DNA from: Prinia subflava
Taxonomy: Eukaryota; Chordata; Aves; Passeriformes; Cisticolidae
DNA length: 64,000 bases
Direction of reading: 5' to 3'
Assembly: GCF_021018805.1 (NCBI RefSeq)
Contig: NW_026960609.1
Location: 744,001-808,000, forward strand
The notes under the pieces were generated by a model, which was not told the origin of the DNA, made no database searches, and was given only the letters and a program-made list of their open reading frames with translations. Positions 44,243-54,110 of the stretch are shown here, piece by piece (position 1 is the stretch's first letter; each line of letters begins with the position of its first letter). The position numbers and the translations under genes are program-made.

Positions 44243-47200
44243 CTATTTAATTTGTCTTTTCTATCTTTTTACAGCGGGAAGAGCCACGCTGTTGAGCAAG
44301 GGTTTTCATACTGCAGTTTGGTGCAATGTTTACTGAAGCAAGCAGCAACTGCTATCAAGTTACCTATAAGAAATCAAATGTGGGTTTGTTTTGAATTAAA
44401 AGCTTGCAATTTTTTTCTGACATTGATCTGCCTTCTATATTAAGAGTTAACTTCAATATTAAGCAGGAATGTAAGGCTTGCATCTTACTTCCCCCAAATT
44501 GTATTAAAAGGTGAAATATCACTATTTTGAAATGCTTGCCTGAATTGAAATGTGGAGTCAAAGTTTACCCTACATATAGCTACAATGTCCCCTATCAAAA
44601 AATCTACTCTATGTACTAGTAGCTTCTTCCTGTCATCCAGTGTTTTTGCCTTCAGAGATTCAATTAAGATGCATATGTAGGCAGCTTACTTGAAAATTAA
44701 AGCCCACCAAAACTCTGCCTTCAGAGCAGTATTATTTTAATTTGATAAAAAAGATCAAGTCTAGCTTTAATGCAACACCATCCAGTACTGAATATACAGT
44801 AACAATGCTCAACTTTTCAGCCGGAGTTTTTTCCCCTTCATTTTCTTCATCTCTTACTGAATAATTCTTTGAATTTACTGCACTTGAAACATAATGTAAG
44901 TTGAGATTAATTTTGTTCCCTTGAAAGTTAATGTAATAGAAACTATCCTATCCTGACAAAATTAAGCTGTGCTTCATCTGCTCCTACTTGGAAACTGACT
45001 CAAAGGTAGAAATAAAATGTATTATTAGTTCAACAACGAGAAACAGTAAGAGAATTAATGCAGTCATCCATACTGAAAGGGGTTGTTCTGACAAGCAAAA
45101 CTCTTCTCTAGTTACTGGTGTACGGTTGCCAAGAAAGCACATCTCAGCCCAAAAAAAGCACATCTCATGTCATCTGAAGGGCTCTTTGAAAAGACCTGGT
45201 AGATCCTATGCGACTACTGTGACCAAGCAGGAATTAAGAACTTGTGCATATAGGGCAAAAGAACATGTCTTTTATGGCAAGAATTAAAAGATATAGCAGG
45301 GGAAGAGTTGACAAATAAAATCAAGTGTATTAGAGAGTTAAAGGAAACCTCAAGAATTCTGGAATGCACTAAACACACCAGGAAGGCAAATGAAACAAAT
45401 CGAAAATTGGGGTCTAGTAGCTGCTCTTTAACAGATCTCTCAGATACTGCAATCTCGTAAAAGATAATTTCTGTGTGCTCAGAAATAATCAAGAAGCACT
45501 TGGTAACATTTGTCTTTGAGCATAACACTGCACAGGTGTCAACTCATTCCCTATTTTTTTAAAGGCCTTTTAGGTTTGTAGGAGTCTGTAAAGGTTTGTA
45601 GGTGAAATGCTTTACTTCTATATATCTTTGACCTGCATTTACTACAATTGATTCCAAAAATTCAGCACTAACATACTTTGTTTGACTTAAATAAGGCTGA
45701 TTACAATTAGGATAGGGTTTAAAAATTGGTTCTACAGTCCCACTACCTTAAGATGTTTTCGTGAAAAAAAGTCAGGTTTGAACATCAACTTTTACCCAAA
45801 TTTTGATGGAAGATGGATCACCATATTTCTCAGGGTTGTCCAGAGTCTTTTCCAGTTAGGATACTGGAGCCTAACAATGGAATTCCCTGCTGTTCACTCA
45901 GCCACCCATGAGCTCCTATAACCACATACCAAGCCTGCCACAGTCAGCCCCAAAAAAATGTAATGCAAGTCTGCTTACAGTTCTCACCTCTATCCCATCA
46001 GCCTTTGATACCTGTGTGAAGAAAACACCCTCTCGAATTGTTCTCCACCACGATGTTGAGAAAGGACAGGATCAACTGCAAGACCAAGCATAAAATTTGT
46101 CCCTTTTATTTCTTCCTGTCACAGATGTCCTCACTTGGGGAATGGAGGGTTATTTGATTTTTTAAAAAATATTAGTCTTAAAAGGAAAGACATTTGAGAA
46201 AGAAATGTATGAATTCTGTCAATATGAAATGAACTACTGTCCATCAGCAAAAAATTGCTAAAATAAGTACAGTAGTTAAATATCTCGAAGGAGAAGTGGA
46301 AAGGCACCCAAGTTCTTGCTCACTTTCTCATAATATATTGATGATAAATCTGGGCAACATAAGTGATATGGAATGACATCCATTGCATCTTAAATTCTTT
46401 TGTGAATAGTAGACTACACTCTCCAGGATTACCATGAGTACCTTTTCATGCTAAAAACTTACACATAAAGAAGCAGTATTTTTTTTTCCAGGCAAGCAGT
46501 GCCAGGATAGAGCTATTTGAGACTTTACAAGTTGAAGGCACTCACCTACTTCAATTTCACCCTGTAGAATGAAACTGTGGATATAGATAAGGGTCATGAA
46601 ACAATGAAAAAAAATGGAGCATGAGAAATATAAGGAAGCATAAAATAACCCAGACTCTTTGCTCAGAGATTTTCAAAACTTTTCTTCTAATCTCAAGAAG
46701 ATTCATTTTCATCTGGGCTGTATGCAGGATGAGAATGACAAGCATACATACTAGTTCAAATGATACTTTAGAATCTAAAGATTTTTAGTCTCTTGGCCTC
46801 TTTGCAATCTTTTGACAAAGATTCAAGCATTCATTTCTTCACACGGCTTGCCCTAATCACTAACAGTGATATGATAAGAACTGCAAAAAGTTTCACTAGC
46901 ACTTCAAACAACACCTGCAATCTAACAGAACTGGAAACAGAATGAGAACATTTAATTCAGCACTAATAAGTGGCCTTAGCATAACAAACTGCCTCTCACC
47001 CATCCAGAAGGCATTGATTTTCCCAGTCAGCACACCTCACACATGTCCAGTAAATGTGTCTCAAAATGCAACTCCAGCTCTTGGTTGCTGGAATTCTGCA
47101 AGGCAAATCCCCTAAAGCAAGCCAAAATGCATTCATCGCAGGAAGGACAGCAGAAAGCACTTTAGAACTACTTGCAGATAATGGAAAATGTTTTCAAGGC

Positions 47201-47982
47201 ATTTCATGTTGCTTCTCTGAGGTGTTACAGTAAAGGAAATTAAAATTATACAAGCCACTTGTAAACTTTAGAGTGAGATCACAAAGTAATGAAATTGCTG
47301 CTGTGCTGTGGTACACCTGTTTCAATTAAACCAATTATCCTAAAACACAGGGTATTCCTGCCCTCACTGTATCAGCCAGCAGTGGCTGCACTTCTATTCT
47401 CAAATGCCTATTTAACTAGCATGTAATAAGAACATTTTCATCATTTATGTACCTTCTGTTGGTAATTGCTAAACTGTATGTGAAAAAAATACTTGCTCTA
47501 ACTGTATAAAATCAAGCCTCATGTCTTCATCCTGCTTCTTACTAAGCTTAGTGAGGTCTGGAGTGGGAAAAATTAGGTTCTACAGAGAGGAACAATTTTT
47601 GTACAAATGAGTTTACACTTGATCTAGTTGGTTTTCCCTGTAAAGAAATTCCATTGATCTTCCCTACAGTAACAATGGGAACACAGAACCAAATAAATTC
47701 CTGGGGTGTCTTTCCACAGCATTGACCTGGCACAGGTAGACCAGAAAGATACCCGACTATCAAACATGACAAAGCTAACATCATGCCCAAAAAGCTGTTT
47801 CTCATCAAGCAATATGGCCTTATTTCCTGGTTTAAGCCTTTCTCTCTGATCTGTCTCATGAATCCTTACAGCTGAATACCTAGTGATGGGCACGTGCTCT
47901 CGCTTCTAATGAACAAGGCTAAACATAAACATGGGATATAGGGATATAAAGGTCAGAACTCATATCTCTATTTCAAGGTAGA
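44243..47982. other. Intron-like DNA, nothing recognised
   Basis: Short open frames only. An acceptor-like T-rich tract ending TTTTTACAG lies near 44260-44273, without a convincing exon behind it. Confidence 0.45.
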
Positions 47983-48430
47983 TTGTAGGAAAGCACCCCT
48001 CACATCCAAGTGGGCAGTTCTGTATAAGGAAAGAGGTTTCAGTTTACTTCTAGACATATTAAGAACTTTAGCTAGAACTTTCCTTGCTTCTCTCATGACA
48101 ATTGGCTCAAGGCCAAGACAGAAGCACCTGTTGGACTTTCTAGATGCTCTTCAAAAGCTATCCCTGTTGTGATTGGCAGTTTGCCAATTAAGCCCTCCTC
48201 AGTCATTAAGTAGATAAGTGAAAGAACAAAGGTACTCGAGGCATTTTCAGGATGTTGTAACAGGAATATGGACTTTGTTCCTTATTCTGTGCTTGGCTTT
48301 GTTATTTGTTTTTGTATTATTTTCATTCTTTTATTAAAACCTTTTTGCTTTTTCAAGACATACTCGATCACGCCGTCTCCCTATTATTAAGCTATTTCTC
48401 TGCTAGGCTGGACCCTCAGAAGTATTGGGG
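47983..48430 (+). mobile_element. Possible old LTR
   Basis: The region begins TGTAGGAAAGCACCCC and contains TTTTATTAAAACCTTTTTGC near 48328-48347, a poly(A)-signal arrangement often seen in avian ERVL LTRs, followed by a U5-like stretch. I found no target duplication, so boundaries and identity are uncertain. Confidence 0.3.
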
Positions 48431-49595
48431 TGCTTCCAATAGTAGATGATCTCCTTTATCACAATTGCAATGAGGCAAAATTTCCTGTCATTACAGTAAC
48501 TTCCTTGAGAGCAAATCGCATCTACAGTAGATTTTAGCGCAAAAAAACCAGATAATTCAGAAATTATTTAGACATGAACAAATGAAGAGAAAAATATACC
48601 ATAATGACAGCATGAGGAGCTGGAGTAATATACGACTTTTTTATGATTGCAGTGGAACAAGTCTTTAAGGTCACACAAAAACATGACTAAGTCTTTAAAG
48701 TCACAGGAAAACCTAAGCAAGTTGTATCAAGTTTTCATTAACAGATGCTATTGCTACCAAAAAAAACCACCCTCTGAAAATTTCCTTTACATGATCACTA
48801 TAAGTATGGTTTTATAAGCATGAAATATTAAAAACCAATTAATTTCAAAATGTACTATTAGGGCAGACCAAAGTGTCCTCTTCTTTATTTGAATTTTTTA
48901 AATTGCCAGTGTTTCTCTTATCACAATCTCTTTAGATGTTCTCATCCTGACTTAGTGCAGGTAGTTTTGTATTTATGATCACATTTAAACTCTACTCACT
49001 TAAATTCAATATCTTTGCTTCTTCTTTTGCCATCTCTTGCTTTCTCCTCTGTCCCCTTTGACTCCATCGTTACTTCAATTTCTCACAAATTCTTAACTTT
49101 AATTTCTTCAAAATAAGAAACAAAAAATGGAATACATGTTCTGCAGATATTATTTAGGGAAAACATTCTCATGAAATTCAGTACATTTACCTCTATCACA
49201 AGTGAATATGTCTCAGAAAATAGTGCTTACACAACAAAACAAAAACCACTGATCTTGTAAGAAATAATATTTTGGGTAAGTTGCTGTGATTCCAACAGCT
49301 ATAGTCTGGGAAGGTCACACCATAGCAACTGATGTACAAAACAAGAAAATTATCTTACACATTAAGTAGTCTAATTTGTATGCCAGGGACTTGACAGACA
49401 CTGATCATCAGGCAATGTTTATCAATAAATAGCACAATTTATTGCAATTTATGCTCAGAGATTTCTGTGTTACCTGCATTTGTAATGTGATCAAATACAC
49501 TGAATTAACCATCGATTACATCCCAACAATTCCTAAATTACAGGTTACCATTGACACTAGAAATCTGTAGAAACCTGGTTGAACTCTCTCAGAGC
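48431..49595. other. Intron-like DNA, nothing recognised
   Basis: AT-rich sequence leading up to ERV-3, no features recognised. Confidence 0.45.
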
Positions 49596-49601
49596 AGTCA
49601 T
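49596..49601. repeat. Target site duplication of ERV-3 (AGTCAT)
   Basis: AGTCAT lies at 49596-49601 and again at 53884-53889, immediately outside the two ends of ERV-3. The right-hand copy belongs to the tail of a CR1 element, so the provirus inserted next to or into that tail. Confidence 0.9.
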
Positions 49602-49715
49602 TGCCGTCCACCACATTGGTGTCAGCGTGTCAGTGGCCCGAGTAGCTCGAGGACGTCGAGCTGCCGTGCTGACTCTTTGAAACCAGGTCGCCATTGCCTC
49701 ATATCGAAGGCAACA
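49602..49715 (+). mobile_element. ERV-3 5' LTR, R-U5 only (114 bp)
   Basis: Direct repeat of 53770-53883 with no difference found. It begins TGCCGTCC directly after the target duplication and ends GGCAACA. The U3 part present in the 3' LTR is missing entirely. The first bases correspond to a point a few nucleotides inside the presumed R. Confidence 0.92.
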
Positions 49716-49718
49716 TTC

Positions 49719-49738
49719 TGGTGCCGAAAGCCCGGGAA
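49719..49738 (+). other. ERV-3 primer binding site, tRNA-Phe-like
   Basis: TGGTGCCGAAA then G and CCCGGGA match tRNA-Phe complementarity except for one extra G. It starts three bases after the LTR. Confidence 0.65.
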
Positions 49739-49849
49739 CAAGAAAAACGCTCGGGAGTCGGGATTTTTCGCCTGGACAGGAGCAGCGGCCGGGGCAGGCC
49801 AAAGGAACTGACCCTCGGCGGGGGAGACGTCCCCGGACCAGCGAGACTC

Positions 49850-51013
49850 ATGGAGGCAATCGCGAAGGTCGTAAGTGTAATTCACAGACAGTGGGAGATT
49901 GAGTGCAAGCCCAGAGATTTACAACTTGCTTTGGCAAGATTACTGGAGCTTGGGGTGATAGAGCGCCCAGTAGAAATCCTCCATTCGGAGGTATGGGGGA
50001 GGTGTACACTCGCGCTGGCCGAAGATACGGAATCCACAGGGAGCGGGAAACACCTTAAAGCATGGGGGAGGGTCAAGCAAAGTTTACGGAAAGCGCTGGA
50101 AGAACAAGAGACCTGGAGTGCCGCCCGTGTGTGTTTGCTGGCCACTCCTAAGCTGGGAGTGGGGGCCACCACGCAAACGGCGTCTGAAAATGATTTATCC
50201 GAGTGCGAGAAGCCGCGGGAGCCAAGCACGCTTCCCCCCTCCCGGAGCCCGAGCCCAAAGCCCCCGGTGCCCTCAGGGAACCCCCCGACCCCCACCCCGA
50301 GCCCGTCGGCTTCCCCCCCGCCCGCGGAGCCTTCCCGGGCATCCGGAGGTCCCTCCTCAGTCCCCTTGCCGTCGATCGGTAGTTCGGTACCCGAGGCGCG
50401 GCAGCGCGTGCGATTTTTCTGGCAAGGACTGGCCGAAGAGGCCAGAGACGCCGAGCACGTGGCTCAGGAGAGCACGCGGCCGGCACCGCCACCGTACGGG
50501 TTTGAAAATGGCGCCGGCGGCAGCGGGGAGGGGCGGGGTCTGAACGTTTGTGGTGGGGAGAGCCCGGAGCCGTGGGTGTGCGCCAGTGCGCATGCGCAGG
50601 GGAAAGCCGGGGAAGAGGGAGAGGAATGCGTGCTCAGACAAGAGCCGCGGGCTTCTGCTGGCGCGTGCGCGCAGCAGGAGGGGAGGGGGTGCATGTTCGG
50701 AGCGGCGCCGCGAGTCCCCGCGGGCGCGTGCACACGGGAGAGCGGCGGGGAAAGTGCGCCCGGCCCGGCGCCGTGGGCTTCCGCGGGCGCGTGCGCGCCG
50801 GGAGGCGGTGGGGAAAGCACGTTCGGGGAGGCGCCGCGGAGAGCGCCCGCGTGGTTCGGAGCCGTGGTTTTCCGCAGACCCGCATGCACGGGACAGCGGC
50901 GAGGAGCGCGTGCGCGCCTCGGGGCCGCGGTTTCCCGCAGGCACGCACGTGTGGGAGGGGCGCGAGGAGCACGTGTCCCGTCGGGAGCTGCGTTCAGCAC
51001 TGCCAGCATTTAG
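49850..51013 (+). CDS. gag: ERV-3 truncated Gag: matrix and late-domain region
   Basis: The frame from 49850 gives 387 residues. The first 110 or so form a compact domain starting MEAIAKVV, with an arrangement I associate with the alpharetroviral matrix. A proline-rich linker follows (about 128-165), then a PPPY late motif (50486-50497, residues 213-216). After that the frame enters G+C-rich tandem repeats rich in Ala, Gly and Arg and ends at 51013. No capsid or zinc knuckle is present. An ATG at 49694 is in the same frame but lies in the LTR. Only the first two thirds are likely derived from Gag. Such a product could bind membrane but not assemble a particle. Confidence 0.75.
   Translation: MEAIAKVVSVIHRQWEIECKPRDLQLALARLLELGVIERPVEILHSEVWGRCTLALAEDTESTGSGKHLKAWGRVKQSLRKALEEQETWSAARVCLLATPKLGVGATTQTASENDLSECEKPREPSTLPPSRSPSPKPPVPSGNPPTPTPSPSASPPPAEPSRASGGPSSVPLPSIGSSVPEARQRVRFFWQGLAEEARDAEHVAQESTRPAPPPYGFENGAGGSGEGRGLNVCGGESPEPWVCASAHAQGKAGEEGEECVLRQEPRASAGACAQQEGRGCMFGAAPRVPAGACTRESGGESAPGPAPWASAGACAPGGGGESTFGEAPRRAPAWFGAVVFRRPACTGQRRGARARLGAAVSRRHARVGGARGARVPSGAAFSTASI
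49868..49876 (+). other. ERV-3 splice donor seven codons into gag
   Basis: GTC|GTAAGT has the six intronic consensus bases at 49871-49876. It falls after exactly seven gag codons. Alpharetroviruses also place the env donor a few codons into gag, so that env uses the gag start. Confidence 0.65.
50567..51000 (+). repeat. 63-bp minisatellite between gag and env
   Basis: Units recognisable by a (G)AGCCG/GCGCCG motif start at 50642, 50705, 50768 and 50831, then at 50859, 50922 and 50985, each series with a spacing of exactly 63 bp. A first, longer unit (75 bp) starts at 50567, and a 28-bp step separates the two series. The sequence is rich in CpG and in GCGCGTGCGC-like runs. Since 63 is a multiple of three, each series keeps frame, and no forward frame meets many stops. 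Confidence 0.85.
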
Positions 51014-51052
51014 GGGAGAGACCTCGCCCCACAGGAGGCAGGGCAAGCTCGG

Positions 51053-51160
51053 GGGGCGGGAGCGGAGCCACCCCCGAGAGGGGGGGCGGGAGTGGAGCCA
51101 CCCCCGAGAGGAGGGGCGGGGCCGGAGCCACCCCCGAGAGGAGGGGCGGGGCCGGAGCCG
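51053..51160 (+). repeat. 30-bp tandem repeat, about 3.6 copies
   Basis: Units start with GGGGCGGG at 51053, 51083, 51113 and 51143, each followed by GGAGCCACCCCCGAGAGG or a near variant. In the frame of the env ORF it encodes a ten-residue repeat around SHPREEGRGR. Confidence 0.9.
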
Positions 51161-51305
51161 CACTGAACGACACTCAAACCCAGAAGTGAGCTGGCAGTGT
51201 GTCTCTGACTCCTTGTCAGACAGTACCGGCGGCAGCAGCTCCGGAGAGCAGACAGAGAGTGATTGGGATTCAGAAACAAAGAGAGCAGAACCAACACGAT
51301 TTAAA

Positions 51306-53117
51306 ATGAAACTTAATAAAGCTTTCAGCCACTTCAAAAAGAGTTTACAACATGAGCCAGCCCAGGTCACTGACTGGGGAAAAATAAAAATAGCCTGTGC
51401 TGAGTGGACACCGGCTTCCACAGTGAAAGCATTCCCAGTAAGGGTTACTAGAATAGAGGACAACCAACAAAAAATATACACGCCAGTAAATCCCAAAGAC
51501 ATACAAACAATTGTAAAAGCGATTCCAGAGAAAAGGAACAAACCGAGAGCACCCAAGTGTCCCACGCCAGTGAGACCCAGGCAACAACGATGCTTTTGTA
51601 TGATTTTGCTATTGGGGCTGGTTGCCAGAATGCAAGCCAGCCCAGACTATTATCCTCATCAACCATTCAGGTGGGTCATGAAACACCTTTCAAATGACAA
51701 GGTGCTCAAAGAAATCACCACACCGGGCACCCCATCCTTTGTGTTCCACATCACCGATCTGTTCCCGGGGCGACCAAAGATAGACCGCCACGCCCCACAC
51801 CTCATGCACATGTACATGGCCTACTGGTGCCCAGCCTCCAACCCAGGGAAAAGGTACTGCAACTACCCGGGGTGGGGCCACTGTGGTTACTGGGGCTGTG
51901 AAACCATTGTTACAGATGCCAGACCATCAGGATATGGGTGGGACCCACAGGAACCCGATAAATTCTTACAGTTCTCCTGGGCACCCACCGGCTGTAACAA
52001 ACCCTTCTTCAGGTCAGGGTTCTATCGAAACTATTATCAGGACCCTACACGCCGGACATGCACTGATTATAACATGACTGTTTTACAACCAGATCACCCT
52101 AGCTGGGCCACAGGCAGGACGTGGATAGTAGTCCTCCAGTCACCAAAAGAATGGGTGAATGTACAGATTATCAGACTCCAGCCGCCAGTGCCTCGGGCGG
52201 TCGGACCCAAAGAAATTATTAGAGACTCACAAAAAAGGAAAAGCACAATCCACCCCAAATCTTTGCCCACAAAAGTCACCAATACCCCGACCAGCTATGC
52301 AGATGCCTTTCAGATAGACCACTTAGCCGTGTCTGACCCGAATCCCATTTTCCGCATGCTAGAAGCTACCTTTTCATCTCTGAATGAATCCAACCCAAAC
52401 CTAACCAATCCATGCTGGCTCTGTTACGATGTTAAACCTCCTTTCTATGAAGGAGTTGCTCTAAACATCCCATTCAGTTACTCCACAGCTGATGTCCCCC
52501 ACCAGTGCAGGTGGGACACTCCCCGCAGAGGAATCACCTTGAGTCAAGTCACGGGTCAGGGAAAATGCTTTGGCAGTGCAACTTTAGCCAAGCAGAAGGG
52601 AAATGTTTGCACCGAAGTTGTCAAACCTGACAAGAAGATCAATAAGTGGGTGATCCCAGCTGCATCCGGAATGTGGGTTTGTCAACGGTCTGGGGTGAGT
52701 CCTTGTGTGTCCCTGGCCAAATTCAATAACTCTGATGATTTTTGTATCCAAGTTCTGATTGTTCCTAGGGTCTTGTACCGCTCAGACGAGGAGGTGTGTC
52801 AACTTTCCGAGGAACCGGGCCGGCTCCACAAGCGAGAGATAATAACGGGTAACCATCGCGATGCTGCTCGGCCTGGGAGCAGCCGGTACAGCCACAGGTG
52901 TCTCAGCCCTCGTGACCCAACACCAAGGACTTTCTCAACTACAAGTGACTATCGACGAGGACTTGCAGAGGATCGAGAAATCCATCTCCTTCCTGGAGAA
53001 ATCGGTTTCCTCACTTTCAGAAGTCGTCCTGCAGAACAGGCGGGGACTGGACCTCCTGTTCATGCAACAAGGAGGCCTGTGTGCCGCCTTGAAAGAAGAA
53101 TGTTGCTTTTATGCTGA
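51306..53117 (+). CDS. env: ERV-3 Env SU, gammaretrovirus-like, frame lost before TM
   Basis: The open frame continues upstream to 50550 through the tandem repeats (855 codons in all). Plausible starts are the ATG at 51306 with a long leader, or at 51600 next to the hydrophobic signal [16 protein letters not shown] has many cysteines, an NPCWLC motif near 52408 (the CXXC of gamma-type SU) and a furin-type site KRE at about 52830. Shortly after the cleavage site the frame goes out of register with TM, so codons from about 52845 to 53117 are not Env. The SU itself shows no other damage. Confidence 0.82.
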   Translation: MKLNKAFSHFKKSLQHEPAQVTDWGKIKIACAEWTPASTVKAFPVRVTRIEDNQQKIYTPVNPKDIQTIVKAIPEKRNKPRAPKCPTPVRPRQQRCFCMILLLGLVARMQASPDYYPHQPFRWVMKHLSNDKVLKEITTPGTPSFVFHITDLFPGRPKIDRHAPHLMHMYMAYWCPASNPGKRYCNYPGWGHCGYWGCETIVTDARPSGYGWDPQEPDKFLQFSWAPTGCNKPFFRSGFYRNYYQDPTRRTCTDYNMTVLQPDHPSWATGRTWIVVLQSPKEWVNVQIIRLQPPVPRAVGPKEIIRDSQKRKSTIHPKSLPTKVTNTPTSYADAFQIDHLAVSDPNPIFRMLEATFSSLNESNPNLTNPCWLCYDVKPPFYEGVALNIPFSYSTADVPHQCRWDTPRRGITLSQVTGQGKCFGSATLAKQKGNVCTEVVKPDKKINKWVIPAASGMWVCQRSGVSPCVSLAKFNNSDDFCIQVLIVPRVLYRSDEEVCQLSEEPGRLHKREIITGNHRDAARPGSSRYSHRCLSPRDPTPRTFSTTSDYRRGLAEDREIHLLPGEIGFLTFRSRPAEQAGTGPPVHATRRPVCRLERRMLLLC

Positions 53118-53391
53118 TCATACAGGAGTCGTTAGAGACTCCATGGCAGAACTCCGAGATAGACTGGCTCAGAGAAAGAAAGACAGGGAAGCCCAACAGG
53201 GCTGGTTCGAGTCCTGGTTCAATCAATCGCCATGGCTCACCACCCTAATTTCCACATTGATAGGTCCATTGGCAATGTTATTCGTAGCTCTCGCCATTGG
53301 ACCATGCCTGTTAAACAAGCTAGTCACATTTATTCAAACACGCCTAGAACGGGCCAACATTCTATTTGTAGGACAGCAACAATTGTTGTAA
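52846..53391 (+). CDS. env: ERV-3 Env TM in a different frame
   Basis: TM is open in the frame that begins after a stop at 52843-52845. It has a fusion-peptide-like segment [12 protein letters not shown], a heptad-rich region, the conserved [11 protein letters not shown] segment, C-X6-CC (CAALKEECC), a membrane anchor ([19 protein letters not shown]) and a short tail ending at 53391. Everything from the fusion peptide on is intact. A small indel near 52843-52861 is the simplest reason for the separation from SU; alternatively an ATG at 52861 exists, but it would give no signal peptide. Confidence 0.85.
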   Translation, partial: RVTIAMLLGLGAAGTATGVSALVTQHQGLSQLQVTIDEDLQRIEKSISFLEKSVSSLSEVVLQNRRGLDLLFMQQGGLCAALKEECCFYADHTGVVRDSMAELRDRLAQRKKDREAQQGWFESWFNQSPWLTTLISTLIGPLAMLFVALAIGPCLLNKLVTFIQTRLERANILFVGQQQLL

Positions 53392-53542
53392 ACCAAACTG
53401 TGAACACTGCCAGTTGCAAAGTTCTGCCTAGTCAGCCTCGCAGAATTTACTCAAGTTTTCCAAACCCCTTCTTTTTTTTTTATCAAGTTACTACCTTGTA
53501 CCCCTTTTCTCCAATGCCTCTAACTACCTCATTTTTTTTGTG

Positions 53543-53558
53543 AAAAGGGGGGGGGAGA
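53543..53558 (+). other. ERV-3 polypurine tract
   Basis: AAAAGGGGGGGGGAGA immediately precedes TGTGTGGG, the start of the 3' LTR. Confidence 0.88.
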
Positions 53559-53883
53559 TGTGTGGGTGATAGCTAGGGACAGGCGCTCGGAAGATCACGT
53601 GATGTCACGGGAAGATAAGGACCCTCCCCCCATCCCTTCGGTGGTGGCCCCTCCTAGCCCCATTAGCTTCCCACCAACCACTGACCTTTAGATCCTTTGC
53701 CCTCCCACTGACATAGTAGAAGACCCTTTAGACTATTTAACCCCATGTGTAATACAATAAACCGCCATTTGCCGTCCACCACATTGGTGTCAGCGTGTCA
53801 GTGGCCCGAGTAGCTCGAGGACGTCGAGCTGCCGTGCTGACTCTTTGAAACCAGGTCGCCATTGCCTCATATCGAAGGCAACA
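53559..53883 (+). mobile_element. ERV-3 3' LTR, complete (325 bp)
   Basis: It begins TGTGTGGGTGAT after the polypurine tract and ends GGCAACA. U3 contains a TATTTAA box near 53732 and AATAAA at 53756-53761, with presumed R starting about GCCATTTGCC at 53764. The final 114 bp equal the 5' copy. The AGTCAT duplication follows. Confidence 0.9.
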
Positions 53884-53889
53884 AGTCAT

Positions 53890-54110
53890 ACAATGGTTTG
53901 GGTTGGAATGAACCCTTTAAGACCATCCCATTTCTTGCCCCTGCCATGGACCTTCCACGAGACCAGGTTGTTCAGAGGCCCATCCAACCTGGCCTTGAAT
54001 GTTTCCTTTTATGGGGCATCAATAGCTTTTCTGGGCAACCTGTTCCAGTGTATCATCCAGACTTCATGGGTTTCTAAACCTACTACTCCCTTCGCCACAA
54101 GTCAGCAGAG
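53890..54110 (-). mobile_element. CR1 LINE 3' end
   Basis: The plus strand reads ACAATGGTTTGGGTTGGAAT and further complement of the CR1 3' UTR (GGCCCATCCAACCTGGCCTT). The CR1 terminus points at ERV-3, whose target duplication is part of the CR1 tail. Confidence 0.85.

Larger units (their letters stand above)
49602..53883 (+). mobile_element. ERV-3: young pol-less gag-env provirus
   Basis: A 4,282-bp element: partial 5' LTR (R-U5 only), primer site, gag head, tandem repeats, env, polypurine tract and full 3' LTR, within a perfect 6-bp target duplication. The shared 114 bp of the two LTRs appear identical, so the insertion is recent. It lacks capsid, nucleocapsid, protease, reverse transcriptase and integrase. 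The gag start and short R are alpharetrovirus-like, whereas env has gammaretrovirus features. It must have been mobilised in trans. It lies antisense to BANK1. Confidence 0.92.

Noticed and set aside
50357..51565. 402-codon minus-strand open frame across the ERV-3 repeats
   Set aside because: It is the antisense shadow of CpG-rich tandem repeats and of env leader sequence; it contains only Pro/Arg/Ala-rich repeats.
52830..52870. Programmed frameshift joining SU and TM in ERV-3
   Set aside because: No slippery heptamer is visible there and no retrovirus is known to me to use one between SU and TM; a small indel is simpler.
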